Assembly: GCF_030532715.1 (NCBI RefSeq)
Contig: NZ_JAUNKO010000001.1
Span: 530,967-594,966 of the forward strand
Length of the DNA stretch: 64,000 nucleotides
From: Corynebacterium sp.
GTDB taxonomy: Bacteria > Actinomycetota > Actinomycetes > Mycobacteriales > Mycobacteriaceae
Direction: 5' to 3'
Made by a program: the position numbers and the translations under genes. Positions 48,089-60,824 of this stretch are shown here, in pieces. Each line of letters opens with the position of its first letter. Positions within the stretch are counted from its first letter, which is position 1. The notes under the pieces are model-generated. The model did not search any database and was not told the DNA's origin. It was given only the letters and a program-made list of their open reading frames with translations.

Positions 48089-49159
48089 ATGAAGCAGCGT
48101 TCCCACATTCGAACTAGAATTCTTACAGCAGGTGTTTTGATAAGCCTCGGGCTGACCGCCGCCGCGTGCTCCCCGGCCGAAAACTCCACCGAAAACACAC
48201 AATCCACCGCCGCCAGCACCTCTGAAAGCCAGAGTCAGGGTCAGTGGCCGCGCACGGTCGATTCGCTGGTAGTGCAGGACGGCAAGGCCACCAAGGACAC
48301 CGAAAAAGTAGAGATTCCCGCCCAGCCGAAACGCATCGTTTCCACCACCGTCACCGTCACCGGCAGCTTATTGGCTATCGACGCCCCAGTGGTCGCCACC
48401 GGCGGTGCGCAACCCGGCCCTGCGGCCTCCGACAAAGGATTCTTCCGCCAGTGGGAACAGGTTGCCGAGGAACGCAATGTGGAAAGCCTCTATCACCTAG
48501 ATCCAAACCTAGAAAAGATCGTGGCACAGCAGCCAGACTTAATTGTGGTCTCCGCAGCGGGAGCCGACTCCGCCACGAAGCTCCACGACCAGCTCAAAGA
48601 TGTTGCTCCGGTTGTGGTAGTGGATTACTCCGACAAGAGTTGGGAAGCCCTGATTACCGAACTGGGCACGATCACCGGTTTGGAACACAATGCGGAAAGC
48701 ACGCTGGAATCCTTTAATAAGCGCCTAACTGAGGTCAAGGGCGCGATCACGATCCCGGACCAACCAACGAACATTGGTTTGGCACTTGCCGAGGGCGAAG
48801 GCATGAACCTATGGACCAAACAGTCCGCGCAAGGCGAACTGCTTGCCGAGCTCGGCTTCGAGGTAGCCGAGCCCGCCGCGGATATCGTGGACACCTCGGG
48901 AGCATTCGGCAAACGCACCGACGTCAAACACGTCACACCGGAAAACCTCGACAAGGCACTTACCGGCAAAACCTTCCTAGTATCCAACGTCGACGGAACC
49001 GAAGATCCGGTAGCCCGAATCAAGGCAAACCCGCAACTCGCCGACGCCGAAGTTGTGAAAAACGACCACGTCTATGCCATTGACCCCGAGATTTTCCGCG
49101 TGGACTACTACAGCGCCCTAGGATTCCTGGATCAGATAGAAAAACTATTTAAGAAGTAA
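48089..49159 (+). CDS. Ferric-siderophore substrate-binding lipoprotein (FepB/FecB type)
   Basis: A 356-residue lipoprotein with lipobox LTAAAC (C27) and a type-III periplasmic-binding-protein fold: PKRIVSTTVTVTGSLLAID, DLIVVSAAG and a C-terminal VYAIDPEIFRVDYYSA. It captures the siderophore and delivers it to the divergently coded FecCD permeases. Its 3' end overlaps the convergent ssb gene by 11 nt. Confidence 0.92.
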   Translation: MKQRSHIRTRILTAGVLISLGLTAAACSPAENSTENTQSTAASTSESQSQGQWPRTVDSLVVQDGKATKDTEKVEIPAQPKRIVSTTVTVTGSLLAIDAPVVATGGAQPGPAASDKGFFRQWEQVAEERNVESLYHLDPNLEKIVAQQPDLIVVSAAGADSATKLHDQLKDVAPVVVVDYSDKSWEALITELGTITGLEHNAESTLESFNKRLTEVKGAITIPDQPTNIGLALAEGEGMNLWTKQSAQGELLAELGFEVAEPAADIVDTSGAFGKRTDVKHVTPENLDKALTGKTFLVSNVDGTEDPVARIKANPQLADAEVVKNDHVYAIDPEIFRVDYYSALGFLDQIEKLFKK

Positions 49160-49670
49160 CCTCCTCCCGGGCTTCCTGCCCCTCATCTTCCGGCTGCGGC
49201 ACGGGTTCAATACCGGTATTGGACGTAAGGTCTTCGTCGTACGCACCCGGTACCTGCGGGTCGAACGCCTTCGGGACGCTCACCCGCTTATCCCCCACCG
49301 GTTGCAACGGCGCAGTAGCCAACGAATTCACCGTGTACCTGCTCAAATCCACGCCAATATGCGTGGATTTCAGCACGATTCGAGATTGCCGATTACCATC
49401 CTTATCCTCCCATTCGCTGCTGACCATCGTGCCCGTTGCGATCACCGCCATACCGCCCCGCAAACTCGATTTCACATTGCGCGCCAGTTGACCCCAACAC
49501 TCCACACCGATATAGAGATTGTCATAGCTTTCCCAAACCCCGGTGCCTTGATTAAGCCTGCGTTTGCTGGATGCTAGGCGAAACCTAGCGATTTCCCCGG
49601 TCTCACTGATCTTTTTCAACAGTGGATCCGAAACCAAATGACCGGTAACAGTGACAGTTTGCTGCGCCAT
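49149..49670 (-). CDS. Single-stranded DNA-binding protein (second SSB)
   Basis: A 173-residue OB-fold protein: MAQQTVTVTGHLVSDPLLK start, RFRLASSKRR, WESYDNLYIGVECWGQLARNV and GTMVSSEWEDKDG. After residue 120 comes a tail of proline and acid residues; it lacks the DDDIPF tip typical of the main bacterial SSB. It is therefore more likely an accessory SSB (as in DNA uptake or repair) than the replication SSB. AAAGGAG precedes the ATG. A pair of DnaA boxes lies 100 nt upstream. Confidence 0.85.
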   Translation of the reverse strand: MAQQTVTVTGHLVSDPLLKKISETGEIARFRLASSKRRLNQGTGVWESYDNLYIGVECWGQLARNVKSSLRGGMAVIATGTMVSSEWEDKDGNRQSRIVLKSTHIGVDLSRYTVNSLATAPLQPVGDKRVSVPKAFDPQVPGAYDEDLTSNTGIEPVPQPEDEGQEAREEVTS

Positions 49671-50147
49671 GGCGAGCTCCTTTACGTTACAGTGCGTTTA
49701 CTATCTCCCCACCCAGCCTGCCGCCCCACCCCACCCTTGGAAAGTGTTTTGGCATGCACCGACCGTCAATCTGTGGATAACTTTGCGTTATCCACAGGCC
49801 AAGCGCGCACGAACCCCAAAAACCTTTCCAACCGATGCTTTCCCGCCTACTGATCGCTTGTGGGAACCACCCAAAGGTCCCATGATTATGGCCGAGGACG
49901 GGGGTGCAATCACTCGCGAACAGTTTGAGAACTTTCGAACCATCCGCGCGGTCGGATCTGCCTCAGGCACATGTAACATGGCCGTTTTACGCTCCTGCGA
50001 AAATACCGTTCCACGCACCCCGGCATGTCAAATCTGCCTGACCAGGATTTACGTGAATCTCCGACCACAGCACAAAAGCTGTGTAATGTTGCAGCTCAAC
50101 CACCCAGGTCCTCGACGGGTTGCACACGCCGCCCGCCCCGCTCCGTC
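49671..50147. other. Gene-free stretch between ssb-type gene and ctaG
   Basis: No convincing gene. It holds the ssb promoter region and the paired DnaA boxes described separately. The arm GTCGGATCTGCC seen at 43-54 recurs at 49951-49962. Confidence 0.55.
49771..49797. promoter_or_regulatory. Two consensus DnaA boxes in inverted orientation
   Basis: CTGTGGATAA (49771-49780) and TTATCCACAG (49788-49797) form a perfect 10-bp inverted repeat with a 7-nt spacer. Each arm contains the strict DnaA box TTATCCACA. They lie 100 nt upstream of the second ssb gene. Confidence 0.7.
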
Positions 50148-52184
50148 TCAGTTAAAGCGTTCGCCGCCTGCGTTCATTTGCGCCAGCATGGCGTTATATG
50201 CCTCCATTTCCTCATCCCCCGTTGCGTCCGCGTGCGCGTCATAGGTGCGCATTTGCCTGCGGTCGTCTCGGTACCAGGCGATCAGCAGGGCGCCAAACAC
50301 AATCACAAGGGGGAATTGGCCGGAGGCCCAGGCGATACCGCCGCCGACGTTTTGGTCGTGGAGGAGGTTCATTTCCCACGGCAAGCCGAGCGTGGAATAA
50401 AACTCTTCGGCGAGGATGGTTTGCATCTGCATAAGGGTCACCCCGAACCACATATGGAACGGCAGCGATCCGGAAAGCCACGCCAGCCTGCCCATGGGGC
50501 CACCCCGTCCGGGCAGCGGGTCAATGCCGATGAGTTCCCAGTAGTACATCACGCCGGACCAAATGAAGATCACGTTCATGCCCAAGTGCCCAGCGTGTTC
50601 GGACACAGCAACATCGTAGAGCGGGGTGAGGTACAAGATATAGAAGATCACCAGGAATTGGATGGTGTTGACCGCCGGGTTGGTCAGGAACCGCACCACC
50701 GGATTATCAATAGCCACCTCGAGCCATTCGCGCGGGCCGGGCCGGCCGGGTTCCCCCGGTTGCAACGCGGCAAGCCACAAGGTCAGCGGCCCGCCCAGCA
50801 CCCAGAACACGGGCACCCCCATGGAGAGAATCATGTGCCCCACCATGTGCATGGAAAACGTGGCTGGCATGTTCATGCCGATCCCGGAACACATGGTGAC
50901 CAGCAGCATAAGGCACCCGGTGAGGAACCAGGCGGTGCGGCCCCACGACCATGCTTCACCCCGGGAGCGCAGCCGCCACACACCCCACAGGTATGCCACG
51001 GCCAGCACAATCGCCAACGTGCCGAACACGATGTCGAAGCGCCACATGGTCCACACGTTCCAAATCGTCGGCTCCACAAATAGCTTGTAGCCCAACTGAA
51101 TATCCATGGTGTTCAAGTCGGGTTCGCGTGGCGGCGGGGGCGGGGTGCGCCCCAGCGATACGGCTACACCGCACATAGCCGCCATGAGCAGCACTTCCAC
51201 CGTGGCCACCTGGCGGAACAGCCCCGGCTGGGCATCAAGCTTGGGAATCGCCCACGCCCGATGCGCCCAACCAAATCCGGCGAGCACAATCACTCCGACG
51301 AATTTGGCGGTAATGAGCCAGCCGTAGTCGGTGGTCAGCCAATCGGAAAATTCGATGCGGATCGCAGCGTTAATAAGCCCGGAAATGGCCATCACCGCCA
51401 CCGCAACCAGCGCTACGGTGGAGTACCTCGACACCGCTAGCCGCATCTCAACGCCGCGGCGCCGGCCGTGGGCGATGAGCGCCATCAACCCACCCACCCA
51501 CAGCACGGTGAACAGTAAATGCCACAGGTAGGAGTTGGTGCCGTAATCGTGGTCGCCGCCCGTGGCGGAGTGCCCTTCCAACCCCAGCGGCACAATCATC
51601 AGAATCGACCCCAACAACAGCACCGGCTGCATAATCCACGTGCGGGAAAACACGCCAACCACCCCGGTTGCTGCGGCGAGGATGCCCACCCACAGCCACG
51701 CCAGCGAAGTGGACACCTGACCCACCGCTATCGACCAATTCGCCGGCTTCATCGCCTCCACCAGCGGTTCCCCGGACACGTCCGAAAGGTACATGGGCAC
51801 CATAAGGAACGCGACCGCCGAGAGGCACAGTGCGGACCATGCGCCCGTCCGCGCCGCAATCGCCCCGTCGACGCTTAACTCCGCCGTCCGCAAATCATCC
51901 GTGCGTGGCGATACCAAAAACCCCGACAGCAGAAACGACCCCGCCGCCAACGCCGCTAGCACCCAGCCCCCGGCGCGCAATAGTGGCAGGCCCAGCGTCG
52001 TCGCCGGGCCCGGGTCCGGGATACCCAGCGCCGCCAACGAAGCCCCCAAAAAGCGCCACGAAATCCACGCGCCGACCGCACCCGCGGTAAGAAAAAACAA
52101 CACGTACAACGCCCACGACGCCCGCACGCGCCCGCGTATCGACGCCGCGCCCTCAACGGGGGTATCCACTGCAACGTTAGACAT
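50148..52184 (-). CDS. CopD-CtaG fusion: copper-resistance / cytochrome c oxidase assembly membrane protein
   Basis: A 678-residue membrane protein with about 14-16 hydrophobic segments. The N-terminal half (to about 330) is CopD-like (HLLFTVLWVGGLMALIAHG, VLAGFGWAHR). The C-terminal half (about 370-650) is the caa3-type CtaG assembly factor, with HMVGHMILSMGVPVFWVLGGPL and the His/Met-rich LTPLYDVAVSEHAGHLGM. It probably handles copper for cytochrome oxidase. Single gene, divergent from tRNA-Arg. Confidence 0.88.
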   Translation of the reverse strand: MSNVAVDTPVEGAASIRGRVRASWALYVLFFLTAGAVGAWISWRFLGASLAALGIPDPGPATTLGLPLLRAGGWVLAALAAGSFLLSGFLVSPRTDDLRTAELSVDGAIAARTGAWSALCLSAVAFLMVPMYLSDVSGEPLVEAMKPANWSIAVGQVSTSLAWLWVGILAAATGVVGVFSRTWIMQPVLLLGSILMIVPLGLEGHSATGGDHDYGTNSYLWHLLFTVLWVGGLMALIAHGRRRGVEMRLAVSRYSTVALVAVAVMAISGLINAAIRIEFSDWLTTDYGWLITAKFVGVIVLAGFGWAHRAWAIPKLDAQPGLFRQVATVEVLLMAAMCGVAVSLGRTPPPPPREPDLNTMDIQLGYKLFVEPTIWNVWTMWRFDIVFGTLAIVLAVAYLWGVWRLRSRGEAWSWGRTAWFLTGCLMLLVTMCSGIGMNMPATFSMHMVGHMILSMGVPVFWVLGGPLTLWLAALQPGEPGRPGPREWLEVAIDNPVVRFLTNPAVNTIQFLVIFYILYLTPLYDVAVSEHAGHLGMNVIFIWSGVMYYWELIGIDPLPGRGGPMGRLAWLSGSLPFHMWFGVTLMQMQTILAEEFYSTLGLPWEMNLLHDQNVGGGIAWASGQFPLVIVFGALLIAWYRDDRRQMRTYDAHADATGDEEMEAYNAMLAQMNAGGERFN

Positions 52185-52290
52185 GACCCCAAGGGTAGTT
52201 TGTATGGTGCAACTCCCCTACTCTGCCTCTAGGTTAGTGACCGCAAACGGGTGTGCGGTAAAGTTCCCTGATGAAGGTAAATACCTTCAA

Positions 52291-52364
52291 GCCTCCTTAG
52301 CTCAGTGGATTAGAGCATCCGGTTTCTACCCGGCTGGTCGCGGGTTCGAATCCTGCAGGGGGCG
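52291..52364 (+). tRNA. tRNA-Arg (anticodon TCT)
   Basis: Acceptor GCCTCCT/AGGGGGC, D-arm AGCTCAGTGGATTAGAGC, anticodon TCT in GGTTTCTACC, T-loop GGTTCGAATCC. The CCA is not encoded. A TTTTT run follows closely. Confidence 0.95.
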
Positions 52365-52478
52365 CTTTTTCATTGGCGTGGGTTTGGTGCGTGAAAACCC
52401 GCCGCCAGCTGGAGCGCAGCCGGAACCCAGGCAGCAGTATTGCTTGCGGCTGCCCAAAACCGCACGAATAATGGCGTA

Positions 52479-54077
52479 ATGAGCTCCATGACTAGGCGAA
52501 CATTCATTCAGTCAACGCTTGCGGCCGGAGCAGCGACCTGCGTGGCCGGTGGAATCGGCACCGCCATGGCTACGGGCGAGCTTGCGCATGCCGTGTTTCA
52601 ACACGGGGTAGCCTCAGGTGATCCGTTGCCAACAAGCGTTGTGTTGTGGACCCGCGTCACGCCCACCGCGGAGGCGACTCCGGGTTCAGGGTTGGGGGAC
52701 GTGGTCGATGTGCGCTGGGAGGTGGCGCTTGACCAAAACTTTTCGACGATCCACGCGCACGGGGAAACCACAACCAGCGCTGATTCCGACCACACCGTAC
52801 ACATCGACCCCTATGGGTTAGAACCAGCAACCGTGTACTTCTATCGGTTCCATGCCTTAGGGCAAACATCGCCCGTCGGACGGACTGCGACTGCTCCGGA
52901 GTTCACGGCGGAGGTTGAGGTGTTGCGATGCGCAATCGCCTCGTGCGCAAATTGGGAGTCTGGGTTCTTCGCTGCTTATCGCGATATCGCCGAACGAGGT
53001 GCGCGCGGTGAACTCGATGTGGTGGTGCATCTGGGCGATTACATTTACGAATATGGTGTTGGTGAAATGGCGGGCAAGCTTGGGGTGCTTCGCCCGAATC
53101 AACCGGCGTGGGAAACTGTCACACTGGCCGATTATCGGCTGCGGTACGGGACGTACCGGACGGATGCGCATTTGCAAGCGGCGCATGCGGCTGTTCCCTG
53201 GGTGGTGACGTGGGACGATCACGAAATTGCCAACAATGCCTACGCGCACGGCGCGGCGAACCATGATGATTCGGAGGGCGATTGGCAAGCACGCCGCAAC
53301 GCTGCGATGCAGGCGTATTTTGAATGGCAACCGTTGCGGGCAACGAACCCCTCGGAGGGTGGTCACCTGTACCGGCACCTGCAATTCGGCTCACTCGCGG
53401 AACTGCTCATGCTTGACTTGCGCTCGTATCGTGCGGCACCGGGTGCCTTGCAGCTCATTCGTGGCGGTCAGACCCCCGATGTGGTGGGAAGCGAACAATT
53501 CGCGTGGCTGCAACAACAGGTCGAAACATCCTCCACGTCCTGGCGGCTCGTTGGAAACTCCGTCATGTTGGCAAAAATGGACATCATCGCGCTGCCATAC
53601 GAGGTGCAAAACGCGATAAAAGAAATGATCGGGGCACCGGTCAACACACCGGTGCTCAACGACCAGTGGGATGGCTACGTCAATGACCGCGACCGCCTGC
53701 TGGAAATATTGGGGACGCGATCGGGGCACACGGTGTTTTTCACCGGGGATATCCATTCCGAGTGGGGAAACGAAATCATGCACAACGATCGGGTGGTGGC
53801 GGGAGAGCTCGTGTGCACCTCAATAAGCGCACCAAACGTAGATGACATGCTAAACCTGCCTGACCACAATCCCGTCTCCCAAGAGGCGGCGCGGCAACTG
53901 CGCCGCGCCAACCCGCACGCCCGGCATGTCGAACTCGACGCCCACGGCTACTCCATCGCCACCATCACCGCCGACGCGGTGGAGATGAAATGGTTGCGCG
54001 TGGCCGACAAAGCGCAGCCGGATTCGGAAGTATTCGAAGCGCACACGTTACGCTACGACGGAACCCAGCTACACTAG
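52479..54077 (+). CDS. phoD: Alkaline phosphatase/phosphodiesterase PhoD
   Basis: A 532-residue secreted enzyme. The Tat signal is MTRRTFIQSTLAAGAA with an A-x-A region near residue 35. The PhoD N-terminal domain starts at FQHGVASGDPLPTSVVLWTRV. Metal ligands are visible in VHLGDYIYEYG, VTWDDHEIANN and FTGDIHSEW. It releases phosphate from organic esters outside the membrane. ATG 52479 is chosen; ATG 52488 (directly at the Tat motif) is equally possible. Confidence 0.92.
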   Translation: MSSMTRRTFIQSTLAAGAATCVAGGIGTAMATGELAHAVFQHGVASGDPLPTSVVLWTRVTPTAEATPGSGLGDVVDVRWEVALDQNFSTIHAHGETTTSADSDHTVHIDPYGLEPATVYFYRFHALGQTSPVGRTATAPEFTAEVEVLRCAIASCANWESGFFAAYRDIAERGARGELDVVVHLGDYIYEYGVGEMAGKLGVLRPNQPAWETVTLADYRLRYGTYRTDAHLQAAHAAVPWVVTWDDHEIANNAYAHGAANHDDSEGDWQARRNAAMQAYFEWQPLRATNPSEGGHLYRHLQFGSLAELLMLDLRSYRAAPGALQLIRGGQTPDVVGSEQFAWLQQQVETSSTSWRLVGNSVMLAKMDIIALPYEVQNAIKEMIGAPVNTPVLNDQWDGYVNDRDRLLEILGTRSGHTVFFTGDIHSEWGNEIMHNDRVVAGELVCTSISAPNVDDMLNLPDHNPVSQEAARQLRRANPHARHVELDAHGYSIATITADAVEMKWLRVADKAQPDSEVFEAHTLRYDGTQLH

Positions 54078-54089
54078 CGGCCGCGGCGG

Positions 54090-58263
<4,174 letters not shown>

Positions 58264-58297
58264 CGCCCAACCCTCTCCTAGAAAACTGCCCTGAAAC

Positions 58298-58343
58298 GCA
58301 AAAAGACCTAAGCCGAACGGAAAAACCGAACTGCTTAGGTCTT
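58298..58343 (-). terminator. Leader terminator of the bgl operon
   Basis: Stem AAGACCTAAGC (58303-58313, on the plus strand) with GCTTAGGTCTT (58333-58343) and a run of T on the minus strand. It stops transcription 35 nt before the bglF start unless the antiterminator acts. Confidence 0.85.
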
Positions 58344-58368
58344 GCCCCGCTGGTGCGGGTTACAATCC
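58334..58368 (-). promoter_or_regulatory. RAT (ribonucleic antiterminator) site of the bgl leader
   Basis: On the minus strand the RNA reads GGATTGTAACC...GGTGC region...GGGCAAGACCTAA, with the typical GGATTGT start and the GGCAA-ACCTAA end of BglG/LicT/SacY targets. Its 3' 10 nt are shared with the terminator stem, so folding of RAT excludes the terminator. The antiterminator is coded at the end of the same operon. Confidence 0.85.
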
Positions 58369-58395
58369 TCAAAACCCATCGAAACGGGTACTTAA

Positions 58396-58430
58396 GCATC
58401 AAGTATGGCGTGACACATCACAAAAAAGCA
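58396..58430 (-). promoter_or_regulatory. Possible bgl operon promoter
   Basis: On the minus strand TTGCTT, 18 nt, CATACT, with TGTGATGTGTCACG between. The latter is a possible site of a CRP-type regulator (GlxR) but its spacing differs from the usual TGTGA-N6-TCACA. Weak support. Confidence 0.3.
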
Positions 58431-58446
58431 ATGGTTGTGTCTGAGA

Positions 58447-58653
58447 TCATATTTGTTGGGTGAGGCCGAGCGGGCGCGCGCGGTCAGCGGCCTCGCGGAC
58501 TTTAATCACGTCATTTTCGTATCGGACTATAGAAAACGCCATCGCCCCAATGGCAAGCAAAGCCAAAATGGCGATGTACAGCGGATCAGATCCAAAAAGA
58601 TACAATCCGATAACGGAAATTGCCGCGGGTACGAGCCATAGTGCCCGTGTCAT
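58447..58653 (-). CDS. Small two-span membrane protein
   Basis: A 68-residue protein with two hydrophobic helices (LWLVPAAISVIGLYLF and AILALLAIGAMAFSIV) and a charged C-terminus (RYENDVIKVREAADRARPL). The ATG at 58653 follows TGGAGG by 9 nt; a longer frame to 58722 has no ribosome site. No family recognised. Confidence 0.6.
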   Translation of the reverse strand: MTRALWLVPAAISVIGLYLFGSDPLYIAILALLAIGAMAFSIVRYENDVIKVREAADRARPLGLTQQI

Positions 58654-58809
58654 GTACAGTGCCTCCAAGCTGTGGGATGGTGCCTCAACATACTGAAAAT
58701 TGGGGCTAATCTTCCTTGACAATTAGGTAAAACCCGAGGTCAAGCCTACCTGTTTTTATTCACCGGCACATTTTCACCCCCCCAGGGTGCACCTGCTGGC
58801 GCCAATGGC

Positions 58810-58849
58810 GAAACCCCACACAGACGCAAACACGCCAATGCGGGGTTTC
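58810..58849 (-). terminator. Terminator-like hairpin after tRNA-His
   Basis: GAAACCCC (58810-58817) pairs with GGGGTTTC (58842-58849) across a 24-nt loop, just downstream of tRNA-His on the minus strand. No T-run. Confidence 0.4.
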
Positions 58850-58856
58850 AATTCGG

Positions 58857-58930
58857 GGTGGCTGACGGGGCTCGAACCCGCGACACCCAGGATCACAACC
58901 TGGTGCTCTACCAGCTGAACTACAGCCACC
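58857..58930 (-). tRNA. tRNA-His (anticodon GTG)
   Basis: Acceptor GGTGGCTG/CAGCCACC with the extra 5' G, anticodon GTG in GGTTGTGATCC, T-loop GGTTCGAGCCC. The CCA is not encoded. Confidence 0.95.
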
Positions 58931-58974
58931 ATCGCTGTTTCATGCAGCGAGGACTATAGTAACTCACCGGCGCA

Positions 58975-59607
58975 CTATTGCAAAAACTGCTGGTAGGCGT
59001 GGGTAGATTCCCGGGAAGCCTCCAACGCTTGGTCCGTGCTTACCCCCGGCAGCGGGGTGAACACACTGCGTCGGTAATAGTCAAGTTCACGAATGGATTC
59101 GACGATATCGGCGAGCGCGCGATGGGCCATCCCCTTGGTGGGTTGGTTGTAATAGGCACGCGGGTACCAGCGGCGAGCAAGTTCTTTAATACTCGAAACA
59201 TCAATCATGCGGTAGTGCAAGGCAGCATCGAGACGCGGCATGTACTCGCGGATAAAGGTACGGTCAGTGGAAATAGAATTACCAGCCAGCGGCGGAGGAT
59301 GATCCTTTTCGCAGTGCTGTTCGATGAGTGCCAAGACTGCCCGTTCAGCATCCTGGAGGGTGATGTCGGACTCGCGAATTTGGTCGATGAGGCCACTACT
59401 GCTGTGCATCTCGGTGACGAAGCCATCCATCTCACGCAGCTCCTCCTCGGTGGCATACACCACAAGGTCGACGCCTTCACCCATGATATTGAGTTGCGCA
59501 TCAGTAACAAGGGCTGCAACCTCAACGATCACGTGGCGCTGCGGGTCCAACCCCGTCATCTCAAGATCAATCCACACCAAACGGTCGTTTTTCGCAGGAA
59601 TATCCAT
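58975..59607 (-). CDS. orn: Oligoribonuclease
   Basis: A 210-residue DEDD exonuclease that degrades RNA dinucleotides and short oligonucleotides. [11 protein letters not shown] holds the first D and E, and the last acid is in [11 protein letters not shown]. Its ATG overlaps the cmrA stop (TGATG), so the two genes are coupled. Confidence 0.95.
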   Translation of the reverse strand: MDIPAKNDRLVWIDLEMTGLDPQRHVIVEVAALVTDAQLNIMGEGVDLVVYATEEELREMDGFVTEMHSSSGLIDQIRESDITLQDAERAVLALIEQHCEKDHPPPLAGNSISTDRTFIREYMPRLDAALHYRMIDVSSIKELARRWYPRAYYNQPTKGMAHRALADIVESIRELDYYRRSVFTPLPGVSTDQALEASRESTHAYQQFLQ

Positions 59608-60407
59608 CAGGCCATTTTCTTGTAGAAGCGCCCAATCAGCGGCGCAATCACACCAGTGGGCAAGAACGTGGAAAGCACATGCATCAACTTAGACAGCGGA
59701 CCGGGGACGACGCGGCGCCGAGAAGCGGCAATAGCAGCAAGAGTTTCCACCGAGCAAGAGTCGTACGTTGTCCACAAAAAATTCGGCACAACGCGATCCA
59801 CAATAGTCATTTCCTCCGGAGGCACATACGCTTCCCGCACCGGCCCAGGTGCCAACAACGTACACGTCACACCCGTACCCTTCAGCTCATAATGCAAGGC
59901 CTCCGTAAACGCGTTCACACCAGCCTTAGTAAACACATACGTCGCATTATTCGGGATCGGCACATTGCCAGCCGTCGAACCAACATTCAAAATCGCCCCC
60001 TCGCGGCGGGCCAACATGCCCGGCAAGACCGCACGCGTCAACTCAAACACGGCCGTAGCATTCAACTCAAATTGCTGCTGCTCCCGCCCCCAATCCTGCG
60101 CCATAAACGGGCCAAACGTCGCCGTGCCAGCAGAATTAATAATAATGTTCACCTCCCGCTCGGCGATCTCCGCAATAAGCGCCCGGCGCTCCCCAGGATC
60201 CGAAAGATCACACGCACGAACCTCCGCGGTAATGCCGTAACGCGACGCCAAATCCGCAGCAAACTCTTGCAACACCTGCTCACGGCGCGCCACCAAAATC
60301 ACACTATGACCAAGCTTGGCCAAATCCCGAGCAATCGCCCGGCCAATACCTTGACTCGCACCAGTAACAAGCGCCCGGGCAGACGCACTAGGAGAAGGGA
60401 GGGACAT
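59607..60407 (-). CDS. cmrA: Short-chain reductase, corynomycolate reductase CmrA type
   Basis: A 266-residue SDR enzyme. [12 protein letters not shown] is the NADP loop, IINSAGTA follows, and the catalytic Ser-Tyr-Lys is in NVGSTAGN and YVFTKAG. Association with orn is the same as for the mycolate beta-ketoacyl reductase gene (Rv2509, CmrA). It reduces the 3-keto precursor of corynomycolic acids. The ATG at 60407 follows GGAAGG; an upstream extension has no support. Confidence 0.85.
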   Translation of the reverse strand: MSLPSPSASARALVTGASQGIGRAIARDLAKLGHSVILVARREQVLQEFAADLASRYGITAEVRACDLSDPGERRALIAEIAEREVNIIINSAGTATFGPFMAQDWGREQQQFELNATAVFELTRAVLPGMLARREGAILNVGSTAGNVPIPNNATYVFTKAGVNAFTEALHYELKGTGVTCTLLAPGPVREAYVPPEEMTIVDRVVPNFLWTTYDSCSVETLAAIAASRRRVVPGPLSKLMHVLSTFLPTGVIAPLIGRFYKKMA

Positions 60408-60824
60408 ACGATGCCTTCCAGTTGAATTCCACATCGCCGACCATCGTACCCGGTACCTAAGCCTCGCATGTGCAGTTTTAGCACCCAGCACACGAGACAC
60501 CAAGCGAATATGTAGCTAAGGTGCCATCCGATAGGCTCAATGTGGGCGGCGCGACCTTTCATTGAGGCTAGGTCACTCTCGTTAAGTGAGCATCGGCTCA
60601 AACGCTGTCGCGTCGCCCGCCATGGAGATTAGGGTGAGCAGGCGAAATTACAGATTTACTACTAGGTTATTATTGGTTAAATGAGCCGAGTTAATCGTGA
60701 CTGCTTGACCAACTCAAGAAGTTGTGATTACAATACGGTTAAGCAATTTCAGTGTAGGAACATCACCTAACACAGAAATTCGAAAATTGGAACACTTGTT
60801 CCCATGCCGATCTAAGGAGGATCA
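60408..60824. other. Gap between cmrA and the type I-G cas operon
   Basis: About 420 nt without a gene. It contains a good cas promoter (listed separately) and a small inverted repeat CTTGA-x5-TCAAG at 60704-60718. No CRISPR repeats are present here. Confidence 0.6.
60705..60734 (+). promoter_or_regulatory. Probable promoter of the cas operon
   Basis: -35 TTGACC (60705-60710), 18-nt spacer, -10 TACAAT (60729-60734). It lies about 90 nt before the csb1 ATG and overlaps the inverted repeat CTTGA/TCAAG, a possible operator. Confidence 0.5.

Noticed and set aside
60408..60824. Possible CRISPR array upstream of csb1
   Set aside because: No repeated 28-37-mer unit can be seen; only short inverted repeats.
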